The notes under the pieces: generated by a model
The model's input: the letters and a program-made list of their open reading frames with translations, nothing else
The model's database searches: none
What the model was told of the DNA's origin: nothing
Shown here: positions 1-7,369 of the stretch, one piece after another
Numbering within the stretch: position 1 is the stretch's first letter
Layout: the number at the start of each line of letters is the position of its first letter
Assembly (NCBI GenBank): GCA_031292465.1
Contig: JARLHB010000152.1
Location: 1 to 10,648 of the forward strand
From: Ignavibacteriaceae bacterium
GTDB lineage: Bacteria > Bacteroidota > Ignavibacteria > Ignavibacteriales > Ignavibacteriaceae
Reading direction: 5' to 3'
Length of the DNA stretch: 10,648 bases
Made by a program: the position numbers and the translations under genes

Positions 1-242
1 AAAACAATCTTATCACGGTTACCGGTCTGCTCCAGCCATTTGCCGATAATGCTTTCAGTAACGCCTGCGCCGAATTTTCCGCCATAAACATTTGCGGTAT
101 CAAAGAAATTTATGCCAAGATCCAACGCTTTATCCATTATTTTAAAGCTGTCCTGCTCAGTTACGTACTCCCCGAAATTCATAGTTCCTAAACATATTTT
201 ACTAACAAACAGACCTGTTCTTCCAAGATGTGTGTACTGCAT
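1..242 (-). CDS. Aldo/keto reductase, N-terminal part (runs off the left edge)
   Basis: Translation from the ATG at 242 gives 80 codons starting MQYTHLGRTGLFVSKICLGT, typical of the NADPH-dependent aldo/keto reductase TIM barrel. The first strand and helix are followed by LGINFFDTANVYGG (about residues 43-56), which carries the catalytic Asp and Tyr of the family tetrad. The catalytic Lys and His and the cofactor-binding C-terminal half lie outside the window. The MNFG and ANVYGGKFGAGVTESIIGKW pattern resembles the group of general oxidoreductases near AKR11/AKR12, but the substrate cannot be told. A clear ribosome binding site (GGAG, 8 bases before ATG) fixes the start. It lies downstream of the efflux operon terminator and so probably has its own promoter within 243-352. 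The family call is firm; the physiological role is unknown. Confidence 0.93.
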   Translation of the reverse strand, partial: MQYTHLGRTGLFVSKICLGTMNFGEYVTEQDSFKIMDKALDLGINFFDTANVYGGKFGAGVTESIIGKWLEQTGNRDKIV

Positions 243-352
243 ATTTTAATCTCCATAATTATTTATCTATTAATTTAGAAAATTTTAATCCCGATTAACA
301 ATACCCATAACCTATATTGTCATTAAATATTCATCAAATTTATACCAGTTAT

Positions 353-511
353 TTAACGGTTCACAGTATTCAGTGTATTTTCAGGATCTCTTAATCCCTT
401 AGCTGCATTCTTAGGAACAATTTCATCCAACAACAAAAGTTCATTCTTTAATAAATTTATATTTACTGCGCCGACATTATCCTCAAGATACATGATTCGT
501 TTTGTACCTTT
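353..511 (-). pseudogene. Remnant of an aldo/keto reductase C-terminus
   Basis: On the minus strand this stretch reads KGTKRIMYLEDNVGAVNINL followed by LLKNELLLLDEIVPKNAAKG, then LRDPENTLNTVNR and TAA at 355-353. This matches the C-terminal end of AKR13-type aldo/keto reductases, which carry GTKR..YLE(D/E)N for binding the NADPH 2'-phosphate, then a helix and LDEI.P..AA.G.RYPE. The reading frame is closed by TAA at 535-533, just before the resemblance starts, and nothing upstream looks like the rest of a barrel. About 280 residues are therefore missing. An ATG at 493 could start a 46-residue peptide, but no ribosome binding site supports it. The neighbouring intact gene at 1-242 is of a different aldo/keto reductase type at its N-terminus, so this is probably not its own duplicate (inference). 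Confidence 0.75.
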
Positions 512-545
512 AGTTTGTTTGTTGACGGTTGGTTAAGTTAAAGAA

Positions 546-564
546 ATTTTGCATGAATTGCGTT
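546..564 (+). repeat. Short intergenic repeat, degenerate copy
   Basis: TTTTGCATGAATTGCGTT matches the better copy at 696-722 in 16 of 19 positions, in the same orientation. It sits 26 bases before the stem-loop at 591-631, so repeat plus hairpin recur as a pair. Confidence 0.4.
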
Positions 565-590
565 GACATTAAGCTCAGGTTAAAATTGTA

Positions 591-631
591 CAGCGAAACC
601 AGCCTACCGGTTGGCAGGCGCTGTTTCGCTG
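591..631. repeat. Stem-loop with perfect 9-bp outer arms
   Basis: CAGCGAAAC at 591-599 pairs perfectly with GTTTCGCTG at 623-631. Inside it, 602-608 and 613-619 form a second stem (GCCTACC against GGCAGGC, one mismatch) around a GGTT loop. It has no T-run and is much more GC-rich than its surroundings. It looks like a REP-type or exported stem-loop element rather than a terminator. The outer arm sequence AGCGAA...TTCGCT is repeated in the hairpin at 731-749. Confidence 0.6.
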
Positions 632-695
632 CTTGTATTAGCACAATTGTTATTAAAGCTAAAACTTATAATATTTATTAACTTTTAATAAATTG

Positions 696-722
696 ATTTT
701 GCATAACTTGAGTTACTAAATT
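696..722 (+). repeat. Short intergenic repeat, best copy in the left region
   Basis: The core TTTTGCATAACTTGAGTTA contains the palindromic pair TAACT-TG-AGTTA. It matches the minus-strand copy at 10588-10614 in 23 of 27 positions. It is followed after 8 bases by the stem-loop at 731-749. Confidence 0.55.
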
Positions 723-730
723 AAACAAGA

Positions 731-749
731 AGCGAATCGGCGATTCGCT
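731..749. repeat. Stem-loop with perfect 8-bp arms
   Basis: AGCGAATC (731-738), a 3-base loop GGC, and GATTCGCT (742-749) form a perfect hairpin. Its outer AGCGAA/TTCGCT arms equal those of the larger stem-loop at 591-631. No T-run follows on either strand, so it is not an intrinsic terminator. Confidence 0.6.
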
Positions 750-767
750 GCACAATGAGAATTGGAC

Positions 768-800
768 AAAAAAAAGGCGGATGTTATATCCGCCTTTTTT
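768..800 (-). terminator. Intrinsic terminator of the efflux operon
   Basis: On the minus strand a 13-bp stem (AAAAAAGGCGGAT at 800-788 pairing with ATCCGCCTTTTTT at 782-770, loop 783-787) is followed by a run of eight T. It begins four bases after the RND pump stop codon. A-runs on one side and T-runs on the other make it potentially bidirectional. Confidence 0.92.
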
Positions 801-804
801 ACGA

Positions 805-3800
805 TTAATTATTTCTCCTGTAGGCCGAGGTCCTCATCCGGTTCGGCAATCTCTTTCCTTTTTTAGAAAATATTTTAGAAAAGAATACCGGTAGTTTTTC
901 CCTGTAACCTTCAGCAATAGAATAGATAACCGGCACAAGCACTAACGTTAAAAACAGCGAGCTGATTAAACCGCCTATAATTGCCCACGCCAGGCCAGAC
1001 TTCCATTCCGAGCCTGCATCACCTGATGTTGCTATAGGAAGCATACCGAAAATCATTGCGGCTGTGGTCATCATAATTGGCCTTATTCTGCTTTCGCCTG
1101 CTTCAATTAATGCATCAAATGTAGAATCGCCTTCTTTCTTTTTCTGGTTTGTTCTGTCAACTAAAAGGATAGCATTCTTGCCAACCAGTCCGATTAACAT
1201 AATTAAACCGAGAATGGAGAAAATATTTAATGACTTCATAAAAAGAGCCAAAGCAAGCAATGCACCAATCATTGCAAGCGGTATAGAGAACAATATTACA
1301 AAAGGATCAAAGTATGAATCATACAAAGCAACCATTACCATGTAAACGAAAATAATAGCTGCAATCAGTGCCAGGCCTAAACTACCGAATGAATCAGCCT
1401 GGTTTTTCAAATCACCCCAATAAAGGACATCTATTCCTTTTGGCAAATTAGCTTTTGATATAGCTTTCTTTATGTCTGCGCCAATACTTCCTGCCGGACG
1501 GCCTATGACCTGGGAATAAACAGTTACTTCAGGTATTCTGTTAACTCTTTGCAGCTTTGTCGGGCCGGTTGTCTGAAAAACATTTGCAAATTGATTAAGC
1601 TGTATTGACTGCCCGGATTTATTTACAAACGTCAGATTATTAAGATCGGATATTCTTGACCTGTCAAATTTGTCCATAGATATTTTGATCTTATAATCAT
1701 CATCGCCATCACGGTATTTTGAATCATCATTTCCCTGGAATGCAACATTAAGCACCGAACCGACATCAGAAATCGAAAGGCCGAAATCTGCAAGCTTTTG
1801 CCTGTCGATATCAATCTGAGTTTCAGGGTTACCGTCTTCAGAAGACAGGCGCACATCTGCTGTACCGGGTATAGTTTTTACTATGCTCTGTATTTTGTCG
1901 GCAGCTTTTTGAACATCACTTCTATCAGAGCCGTCAACTATTAATTGAATCGGGCTTTGATTAGCCGTGCCAAAAAATCCTATCGGGTTAACACGAACTT
2001 TTACCCCGGGAATATTTTGCACGAATTTTTTAATGTCCTTACCTACATCATCGGTTGACCTTTTCCTTTGCTCTTTAGGGACAAGTGAAACGTCAAGCTC
2101 CGATGTATTATTTGAATATTGGCCGATTAATCCTTCGCTTGAAGCGCCAACATTGACAAAAACTTTCTTCAGCTCCGGAATTGTACGTATGTAGTTTTCA
2201 ACCTGTTCGGTAACATAATTGTTATGTTCCAGTGTATAACCAAGCGGCATTTCAATTGTAACTGCAAATTCGCCGCGGTCCGTCTGCGTCATAAATTCGC
2301 CGCCGATAAACCCTAATGGAACCAGCATTAAAGCTGCAATAAATAAAACTACGGCAGCAGCAATAACCTTCTTTTTATTTACAAGCGCCCATTTTAAAAT
2401 TGAAATATAATGGCCGGTTAAATTATGAAAGCCTTTTTCAAACCAGAGCGCAAATCTTCCTATTATTGTTGCTTTGGTTAACCTTTCAAGTTTGCTTATT
2501 CTTGAAGCAAGTAGCGGCGTAACCGTGAATGAAACAAATAAGCTGAGAAGAGTTGAAGTTACTACTACAATAGCAAACTCTCTTAAAATATTACCGACTA
2601 AACCGCCTGTTAAAGCAAGAGGCACATATATAACAACATCAACCATTGTTATTGCAAGTGCTGCAAATCCTATTTCATTTCTTCCGTTAAGCGCTGCGTC
2701 TTTTCTGTTTTCTTTACGCTCAAGGTGATGATAAATATTTTCCAGTACCACTATTGAATCGTCCACAAGGAACCCTACTACAAGCGAAAGGCCAAGCAGC
2801 GTCATAAGGTTCAGTGTAAAACCGAAAATAAGCATAACCGTAAAAGTTGAAATAAGCGAACATGGGATTGCAAGCATTACTATAAATGAATTCCTGAAAC
2901 TGTGCAAAAATAAAAGCATAACAATTGCAACTAAAATAACTGCAAATGCAAGATCGAACTTTACGCCGTTTGCGGCGTCAATCGTAAATTCAGACTCATC
3001 CTGCGATATATTGAACTTTACATTGCTTGCCTTGAAGTCGCTTTCAATGCTTTTTAATTCTTTTTTAACCAGGCGGCTTACATCAACAGTATTGGCATCC
3101 GTCTGCTTTTGTACAAGGACACCTATTGAAGTAGTTCCGTTAATCCTGCTTATACTATCCGGATCTTTTATTCCGTCTTCAATTTCGGCAATATCTTCAA
3201 GGCGGATATTACTGCCGTTTGCCAGGTGTGCAACTATCAGTCCTTTTAATGTATTTAATGAATTAAACTTTCCAGCCAGCCTTACTACATATTGATTAGA
3301 ACTATTTTCAATTTTCCCTGCCGGGAAATCAAGGTTGGACGCCTGTATAGATTGAACAACCTGAAGGATAGACAATCCATAAGATTGTATCTTATCCGAA
3401 TTAAGATTTACTTTAATTTCTCGTTCTTCACCACCAACCAGCGTAATCTGGCCTACACCTGCAATTTTAGAAATTCTTGGTTGAATCCTGTCAACAACAA
3501 ACTGGTAAAATTGTTTTGGAGGCATACTGCTTGTAATTCCCATTCTTATAACAGGAATTTCATCCAAAGCAAATTTTGAAAGCACCGGTGTTTTAACATC
3601 CGACGGTAAATTATTAATTATTCCACTTACTTTTCTTTGTGCGCTCTGAAGCTGTACATCTATATCAGCCGACTGCAAGAACTGAATTACAACAAATGAA
3701 ACCCCTTCACTTGAAGTTGAAGAAACGTAATCAACCTGGTCAATTGTTGATATGGCGTCTTCAATGGGTTTTGTTACAGAAGTTTCAACTTCATTCGGCG

Positions 3801-3963
3801 ATGCGCCCGGATATACTGTTGCAATAGTAATAACCGGCGCAGACATCTTCGGAAGAAGTTCGTAATTAAGCTGAGTATAACTATATATTCCTAACAACAC
3901 CAGCGCAGAAAATATAACCACTATTAACGTAGGCCGTTTTATCGATAGCTCGGTAATCGTCAT
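805..3963 (-). CDS. RND efflux pump, inner-membrane permease (AcrB/HAE1-like)
   Basis: At 1052 residues it has the usual length of a hydrophobe/amphiphile RND transporter, which exports drugs, detergents or metabolites using the proton gradient. The first transmembrane helix is residues 10-28, followed by the porter segment with YPGASPNEVE (51-60). Helices 2-6 span about 337-490 and include VVGFLVDDSIVVLENI (395-410); Asp401 and Asp402 correspond to the proton-relay pair Asp407/408 of AcrB. The second porter half (about 555-860) is followed by helices 8-12. LIGLVGKNAILLVD (923-936) supplies Lys929, the partner of the Asp pair, and RPIMMTTAAMIFGMLPIA lies at 961-978. All key residues are present, so the pump should be active. 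A strong AGGAG precedes the ATG. It is the last gene of the tetR-tolC-adaptor-pump operon. The substrate cannot be predicted. Confidence 0.96.
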   Translation of the reverse strand: MTITELSIKRPTLIVVIFSALVLLGIYSYTQLNYELLPKMSAPVITIATVYPGASPNEVETSVTKPIEDAISTIDQVDYVSSTSSEGVSFVVIQFLQSADIDVQLQSAQRKVSGIINNLPSDVKTPVLSKFALDEIPVIRMGITSSMPPKQFYQFVVDRIQPRISKIAGVGQITLVGGEEREIKVNLNSDKIQSYGLSILQVVQSIQASNLDFPAGKIENSSNQYVVRLAGKFNSLNTLKGLIVAHLANGSNIRLEDIAEIEDGIKDPDSISRINGTTSIGVLVQKQTDANTVDVSRLVKKELKSIESDFKASNVKFNISQDESEFTIDAANGVKFDLAFAVILVAIVMLLFLHSFRNSFIVMLAIPCSLISTFTVMLIFGFTLNLMTLLGLSLVVGFLVDDSIVVLENIYHHLERKENRKDAALNGRNEIGFAALAITMVDVVIYVPLALTGGLVGNILREFAIVVVTSTLLSLFVSFTVTPLLASRISKLERLTKATIIGRFALWFEKGFHNLTGHYISILKWALVNKKKVIAAAVVLFIAALMLVPLGFIGGEFMTQTDRGEFAVTIEMPLGYTLEHNNYVTEQVENYIRTIPELKKVFVNVGASSEGLIGQYSNNTSELDVSLVPKEQRKRSTDDVGKDIKKFVQNIPGVKVRVNPIGFFGTANQSPIQLIVDGSDRSDVQKAADKIQSIVKTIPGTADVRLSSEDGNPETQIDIDRQKLADFGLSISDVGSVLNVAFQGNDDSKYRDGDDDYKIKISMDKFDRSRISDLNNLTFVNKSGQSIQLNQFANVFQTTGPTKLQRVNRIPEVTVYSQVIGRPAGSIGADIKKAISKANLPKGIDVLYWGDLKNQADSFGSLGLALIAAIIFVYMVMVALYDSYFDPFVILFSIPLAMIGALLALALFMKSLNIFSILGLIMLIGLVGKNAILLVDRTNQKKKEGDSTFDALIEAGESRIRPIMMTTAAMIFGMLPIATSGDAGSEWKSGLAWAIIGGLISSLFLTLVLVPVIYSIAEGYREKLPVFFSKIFSKKGKRLPNRMRTSAYRRNN

Positions 3964-4042
3964 TTTTAATCTCCTAAATAAACTTTTCTCATTTAAACAG
4001 CGCCCTTATCTTATTAACTGTAATACTAAAGTTTTTAGCTGT

Positions 4043-5095
4043 TTATCTTACAATTTTAACTTTGTAATTTTCTTTTAAATTGTTCTGGCCAGTTATAACA
4101 ACAATATCTCCTTGTTGTAATCCGGAAATTACTTCAAGAGAACTATTAGATGAATTTCCAATTACCAGGTTTCTTAATTTTGCTACTCCGCCGTCCACTA
4201 CATAAACTTGCGCATCTTTTATACTTCCTAATAAAGCATCGCGCGGTATTACAAGGGCATTAGACCCGGAAACAGGGTTAAATGTAATATGTGCAAACAT
4301 TCCAGCTTTTAAAGGGTGTTCTTTACTGTTTGAAAGGTCAACTTCAACAGGATATGTATGAGCTGCATCGCCCTTACTGCTTATTGTTTTAATTTTACCT
4401 GTAAAAGTAACGCCGGGGTAAATATCCGTTGTAATTTGAACTTTATCTCCGGTTTTTAAATCGAATACATCCTTTTCCGAAACATTGATCATAGCTTTTA
4501 AAGTTGCTATATCTACCACTTCTGCAATAGTATTATTCTTTTGGATATAATCGCCCAGATCAACCGTTCTTGATGATACAATACCTGAGATAGGCGTTAC
4601 AATTTTTGTATCTTCATAAGCCTTCTTTGAATTTACATACTGAGCTTCAGCGGTCTGCAATGCGAGCTTAGCTGTTTCAAGCTGTGAATCTGTAACCGAT
4701 TTTTCAGCAAAAAGAGCCTGATAACGCTCATAATCTTTTTGGGCTTTATGATAGTTAACTTCCGCTGTTTTAAAGGCTGCAAGTTCAACATCGCCTTCAA
4801 GCTGTAATAGCATCGATCCGCTCTTTTTAAAGTCGCCTACCTGTGCAAAGACTTTAGTAACCTTGCCCTGGGCTTCTGATACAATCGGAACATCATTATT
4901 AGCCTGAATTGTTCCAACCAGGTTTAAATGATCTGTAAGATTTTTAGAACTTACTGTATCAACATTAACAGGATAAGCGTCTATCTTTTCAATATTTTCT
5001 GCGGCTTTAATTTGTGTTTTATTGTGCATAAGAATAGCAAGTATAGCAACGAAAGCTACTATAGCTATAATGACATATTTTAGATTCTTATTCAT
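4043..5095 (-). CDS. Periplasmic adaptor (membrane fusion protein) of the RND pump
   Basis: This 350-residue HlyD/AcrA-type adaptor joins the RND pump to the outer-membrane channel. One hydrophobic N-terminal helix (about 6-23) anchors it; no lipobox cysteine is seen, so it is not a lipoprotein. Then come the first half of the lipoyl/barrel-sandwich domain (about 65-100, VSEAQGKVTKVFAQVGDFKK), an alpha-helical hairpin (about 103-162), the second lipoyl half with VTPISGIVSSRTVDLGDYIQ (166-185), a beta-barrel (about 198-275), and the membrane-proximal domain containing VIPRDALLG (282-290). The short helical hairpin suits a TolC-type partner. GAGG 6-9 bases before the ATG supports the start. The gene starts 25 bases after tolC ends and stops 79 bases before the pump gene. 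Family and role are clear. Confidence 0.94.
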   Translation of the reverse strand: MNKNLKYVIIAIVAFVAILAILMHNKTQIKAAENIEKIDAYPVNVDTVSSKNLTDHLNLVGTIQANNDVPIVSEAQGKVTKVFAQVGDFKKSGSMLLQLEGDVELAAFKTAEVNYHKAQKDYERYQALFAEKSVTDSQLETAKLALQTAEAQYVNSKKAYEDTKIVTPISGIVSSRTVDLGDYIQKNNTIAEVVDIATLKAMINVSEKDVFDLKTGDKVQITTDIYPGVTFTGKIKTISSKGDAAHTYPVEVDLSNSKEHPLKAGMFAHITFNPVSGSNALVIPRDALLGSIKDAQVYVVDGGVAKLRNLVIGNSSNSSLEVISGLQQGDIVVITGQNNLKENYKVKIVR

Positions 5096-5120
5096 TTTCT
5101 ACCTCTTCTTTTTCTAATTA

Positions 5121-6455
5121 TTATTTTCCGCCGGTCGATCTTTCAATCTGCGCCTTGGCAAGTTCATAGTCTGCTATTGACTGGGCATTATTTGTTTTTG
5201 CCTGTACCAGTGCAACTTCAGCATCAAGCAATTCTGAATTTAATGTTAAGCCCTGTCTGAATTTATCATCAGTAACCCTGTAATTTTCTTCAGCCTGGCT
5301 TACAGTCTGCTGTGTTACCAAAACTTTTTCTTTTGCTTTTATCAGGTTATAGTAATTTTGGGTAACGTCAAGTGTTACGGCGTCTTTTAAAGTGCTGTAA
5401 CTATCCTTAGTCTGTTCATACTGGGATTCTGCCTGTGTAGTTTGAGCCTTTGTTGTACCCCAGTCCCATAAATTATATGTTAATCCAAGATTAATAGCCC
5501 AAGTACCGTTAAATTTATTTTCAACAGGCAGTATTCTTGAATTTGGTTTTGAATAATCATACTCACCAGCTAAAACAACCTGGGGAAACCACCCGGACTG
5601 TGCTAAAGTTATTCCGTTCTTACTTGCGTTAAGTTTATACTGCAACGATTTTAAATCAGGACGGTTCTTCATTGCTTTATCAATCAATTGATCTATATCC
5701 TCGATATTTTCATTTTCTACCAGCACTTCTTTTTGAATTTCTATTTCGGTAGAAAGCGGGATATTAATTACATTGTCAAAATTTACAGTTGCAATTTTTA
5801 CAGAATTCCGTGCATCTATCTGTGAAAGCTGCGCCTCAGATAACTGCACTTCAACTTTAAGTACTTCATTTTTTGTAGCCAGTCCCTGTTTAAAGAAATT
5901 TTGAATATCTTCAAGATGCGCTTTCATTTGCTGAACATTTTCATCTATAGCTTCTTTAAGCTTTCCTGCAAGGAATAAATTCCAGTAAGCGTTTTTAACA
6001 TTATATATAACGTCCTGCTCATCCTTGCTGTAGTCCTGCTTTACCGCTAATGCATTATTTTGGGCTATATCATAATTACTGGAAATCTTAAACCCTGTAA
6101 ACAACGGCTGCTGTAAAGTTACTTTTGCAGTATAGTTATCAAGTATGGATGGAGAAACAGTAAAACTTCCCATCCCCGGTATAGTTATATTATAAGGATC
6201 AACATTGCTTAAACGCGTATATGTAGCGCCAATGCCGAGTGATGGCAGCCCTGCTGCATTTGCCTGGCTTAATTGAGCTTCGGACGATATTATTTTCAGC
6301 CTGGATGAATGCAGGGTTTTGCTGTTTTCTAATCCAATCTTAAGACTTTCATCTAACGTAAGCTGGCGTTTCTCCTGTGCATTATTCTGAATTACAAATA
6401 AAAGCGAAAATATAACCGCCGCTATTAAATTTTTTCTTATTTTATTTATCAACAT
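5121..6455 (-). CDS. TolC-family outer-membrane efflux channel
   Basis: This 444-residue outer-membrane factor forms the trimeric channel-tunnel through which the RND pump expels substrates. The N-terminus has a basic stretch, a hydrophobic core and NNAQ, a signal peptide probably cleaved near residues 25-27. Two OEP repeats follow, each with long coiled-coil helices and a pair of beta strands. Repeat one starts at LTLDESLKIGLENS (32-45) and includes strands near 75-120 (LQQPLFTGFK). Repeat two starts near 252 and includes NRPDLKSLQYKLNASKNGI, strands 293-330 (YNLWDWG), and the closing helices ending in ELAKAQIERSTGGK. AAGGAG about 5 bases before the ATG is the best ribosome binding site in the window. 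It is the first transport gene after tetR, with a 156-base gap that may hold a secondary promoter. Confidence 0.94.
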   Translation of the reverse strand: MLINKIRKNLIAAVIFSLLFVIQNNAQEKRQLTLDESLKIGLENSKTLHSSRLKIISSEAQLSQANAAGLPSLGIGATYTRLSNVDPYNITIPGMGSFTVSPSILDNYTAKVTLQQPLFTGFKISSNYDIAQNNALAVKQDYSKDEQDVIYNVKNAYWNLFLAGKLKEAIDENVQQMKAHLEDIQNFFKQGLATKNEVLKVEVQLSEAQLSQIDARNSVKIATVNFDNVINIPLSTEIEIQKEVLVENENIEDIDQLIDKAMKNRPDLKSLQYKLNASKNGITLAQSGWFPQVVLAGEYDYSKPNSRILPVENKFNGTWAINLGLTYNLWDWGTTKAQTTQAESQYEQTKDSYSTLKDAVTLDVTQNYYNLIKAKEKVLVTQQTVSQAEENYRVTDDKFRQGLTLNSELLDAEVALVQAKTNNAQSIADYELAKAQIERSTGGK

Positions 6456-6591
6456 ATTACTCCTTAATCACTTTTGTTTTTGCAGAAGGAAAATCATTCC
6501 GACTGATATAACTTCAAATTGGTAATAACTTTCGTTACAAAACTATCTTCTAACTTTTGCTGTTTGAATAGTAAATCGGTAAACGCATGGA

Positions 6592-6605
6592 ATTTACCGG
6601 TAAAT
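6592..6605. promoter_or_regulatory. Perfect 14-bp palindrome in the tetR-tolC gap
   Basis: ATTTACCGGTAAAT is a perfect palindrome lying 6-19 bases after the tetR stop. A related sequence, GTAAATCGGTAAAC, lies 7 bases further downstream (6571-6584), giving a cluster of GGTAAA half-sites. It does not resemble the boxes before tetR, so if it binds a protein it is probably another one. A minus-strand TAGTTTTG at 6545-6538 fits the TAnnTTTG -7 element but lacks a good -33 partner. Confidence 0.3.
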
Positions 6606-6611
6606 ATTCGG

Positions 6612-7265
6612 CTACTCATCATTCTGTATTTCATTCACAGTTTTGTCTTTACCGTAATTGATTGAAATATACTTTGCTCTTCCTTCTTCTGTAAAAATTC
6701 CTTCAAAAATCACTTTAAAAATTGTCTCCACTGCCTGCGCGCCTGTATATGGCACCTGTGATAAAACTTCAGGGTTTAATATTCCATCTATGGCAAAGTT
6801 GAACATAAGTATAACTAAATCCTGCCCGATGTCGCTTCTGAAAGATCCATTTTTAATTCCAAGCTCAAATAATCCTTTGGCTTTTTCCAGGCCCCTGATT
6901 TTCTTAAAATCATTAATTTCGTTCCATATATCGGGAATACATTTCCGTATATCATCCATAAGCGGCCCCCTTATCCTGGAAGATTGCTGACCTAAATAAT
7001 CCATCATAACTTTAAGTTTAGCTACAAAGTCTAAGCTTTCATCTTCCCAGATTTTATTGATATGATTTTCAACCGTACATTGCCTGCTTAAAACCATTTC
7101 CCTTATTAAATTTTCTTTACTTGGAAAGAATTTATAAAGTGTCTTCTTACTTATTCCAAGCCCGGAGGCAATTTCTTCCATCTTCACTTTTTGGTACCCA
7201 AACTGGAGAAACATTTCTTCAGCTTTAGCCAAAATTCTTTCTTTTATTTCTTTATCTTCATACAT
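6612..7265 (-). CDS. TetR/AcrR-family transcriptional regulator of the efflux operon
   Basis: This 217-residue protein has the TetR layout. The N-terminal DNA-binding domain includes ILAKAEEMFLQFGYQKVKME (11-30) and the helix-turn-helix IASGLGISKKTLYKFFPSKE (32-51). A larger helical domain (about 60-200) binds ligand and dimerises. In the family, ligand binding releases the repressor from its operator. The position directly ahead of tolC-adaptor-pump on the same strand makes control of these genes, and of itself, the natural inference. The region upstream holds two copies of a 31-bp dyad box and a promoter. AAAGGA about 10 bases before the ATG supports the start; an ATG five bases further up is out of frame. 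The ligand is unknown. Confidence 0.93.
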   Translation of the reverse strand: MYEDKEIKERILAKAEEMFLQFGYQKVKMEEIASGLGISKKTLYKFFPSKENLIREMVLSRQCTVENHINKIWEDESLDFVAKLKVMMDYLGQQSSRIRGPLMDDIRKCIPDIWNEINDFKKIRGLEKAKGLFELGIKNGSFRSDIGQDLVILMFNFAIDGILNPEVLSQVPYTGAQAVETIFKVIFEGIFTEEGRAKYISINYGKDKTVNEIQNDE

Positions 7266-7283
7266 TTCATTATTTCCTTTAAC

Positions 7284-7314
7284 TTTGGAAACATATTTCG
7301 TTTTTCCGGTTTCC
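7284..7314 (+). promoter_or_regulatory. Putative TetR operator, tetR-proximal box
   Basis: TTTGGAAAC, 11 variable bases, TTCCGGTTTCC. It contains the inverted repeat GGAAAC-N16-GTTTCC and lies 19-49 bases upstream of the tetR start codon. The same box recurs in opposite orientation at 7370-7400, with 19 of the 20 non-spacer positions identical. Confidence 0.6.
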
Positions 7315-7328
7315 TAAATCCGTTAAAA

Positions 7329-7351
7329 AAAAACAGTTTTTAACTGTTTTT
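7329..7351 (-). terminator. AT-rich hairpin with T-run between the two boxes
   Basis: A perfect 10-bp stem (AAAAACAGTT / AACTGTTTTT) with a 3-base loop is followed on the minus strand by a run of nine T (7333-7325, partly in the stem). It could end transcription from the amidase gene. It also lies inside the presumed tetR leader, so it could act as an attenuator. The stem has only three GC pairs, so termination may be weak. Confidence 0.45.
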
Positions 7352-7369
7352 GCCACTTTTCCAGCCCAT

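Larger units (their letters stand above)
243..804. other. Gene-free stretch between efflux operon and aldo/keto reductase
   Basis: This 562-base stretch has no intact gene. From left to right it holds a short AT-rich leader before the aldo/keto reductase, a decayed aldo/keto reductase tail (353-511), one degenerate and one good copy of a short repeat (546-564 and 696-722), two stem-loops (591-631 and 731-749), and the intrinsic terminator of the efflux operon (768-800). A minus-strand TAAATTTG at 342-335 fits the Bacteroidota -7 consensus TAnnTTTG, but no matching -33 TTG sits 19-21 bases upstream, so it is only a weak promoter candidate for the reductase. Confidence 0.7.

Noticed and set aside
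1064..3827. Several plus-strand open frames of 62-95 codons and a minus-strand frame of 74 codons inside the RND pump gene
   Set aside because: They lie fully within a well-supported gene in other frames, lack recognisable motifs, and look like antisense shadows of its codon pattern.
6522..6538. GTAATAACTTTCGTTAC as a possible operator before tolC
   Set aside because: Only the four outer base pairs and one inner pair are symmetric, and it has no relation to the tetR boxes.
6658..6990. 110-codon plus-strand open frame opposite tetR
   Set aside because: It is antisense to a complete TetR gene, with no family resemblance and no ribosome binding site seen.
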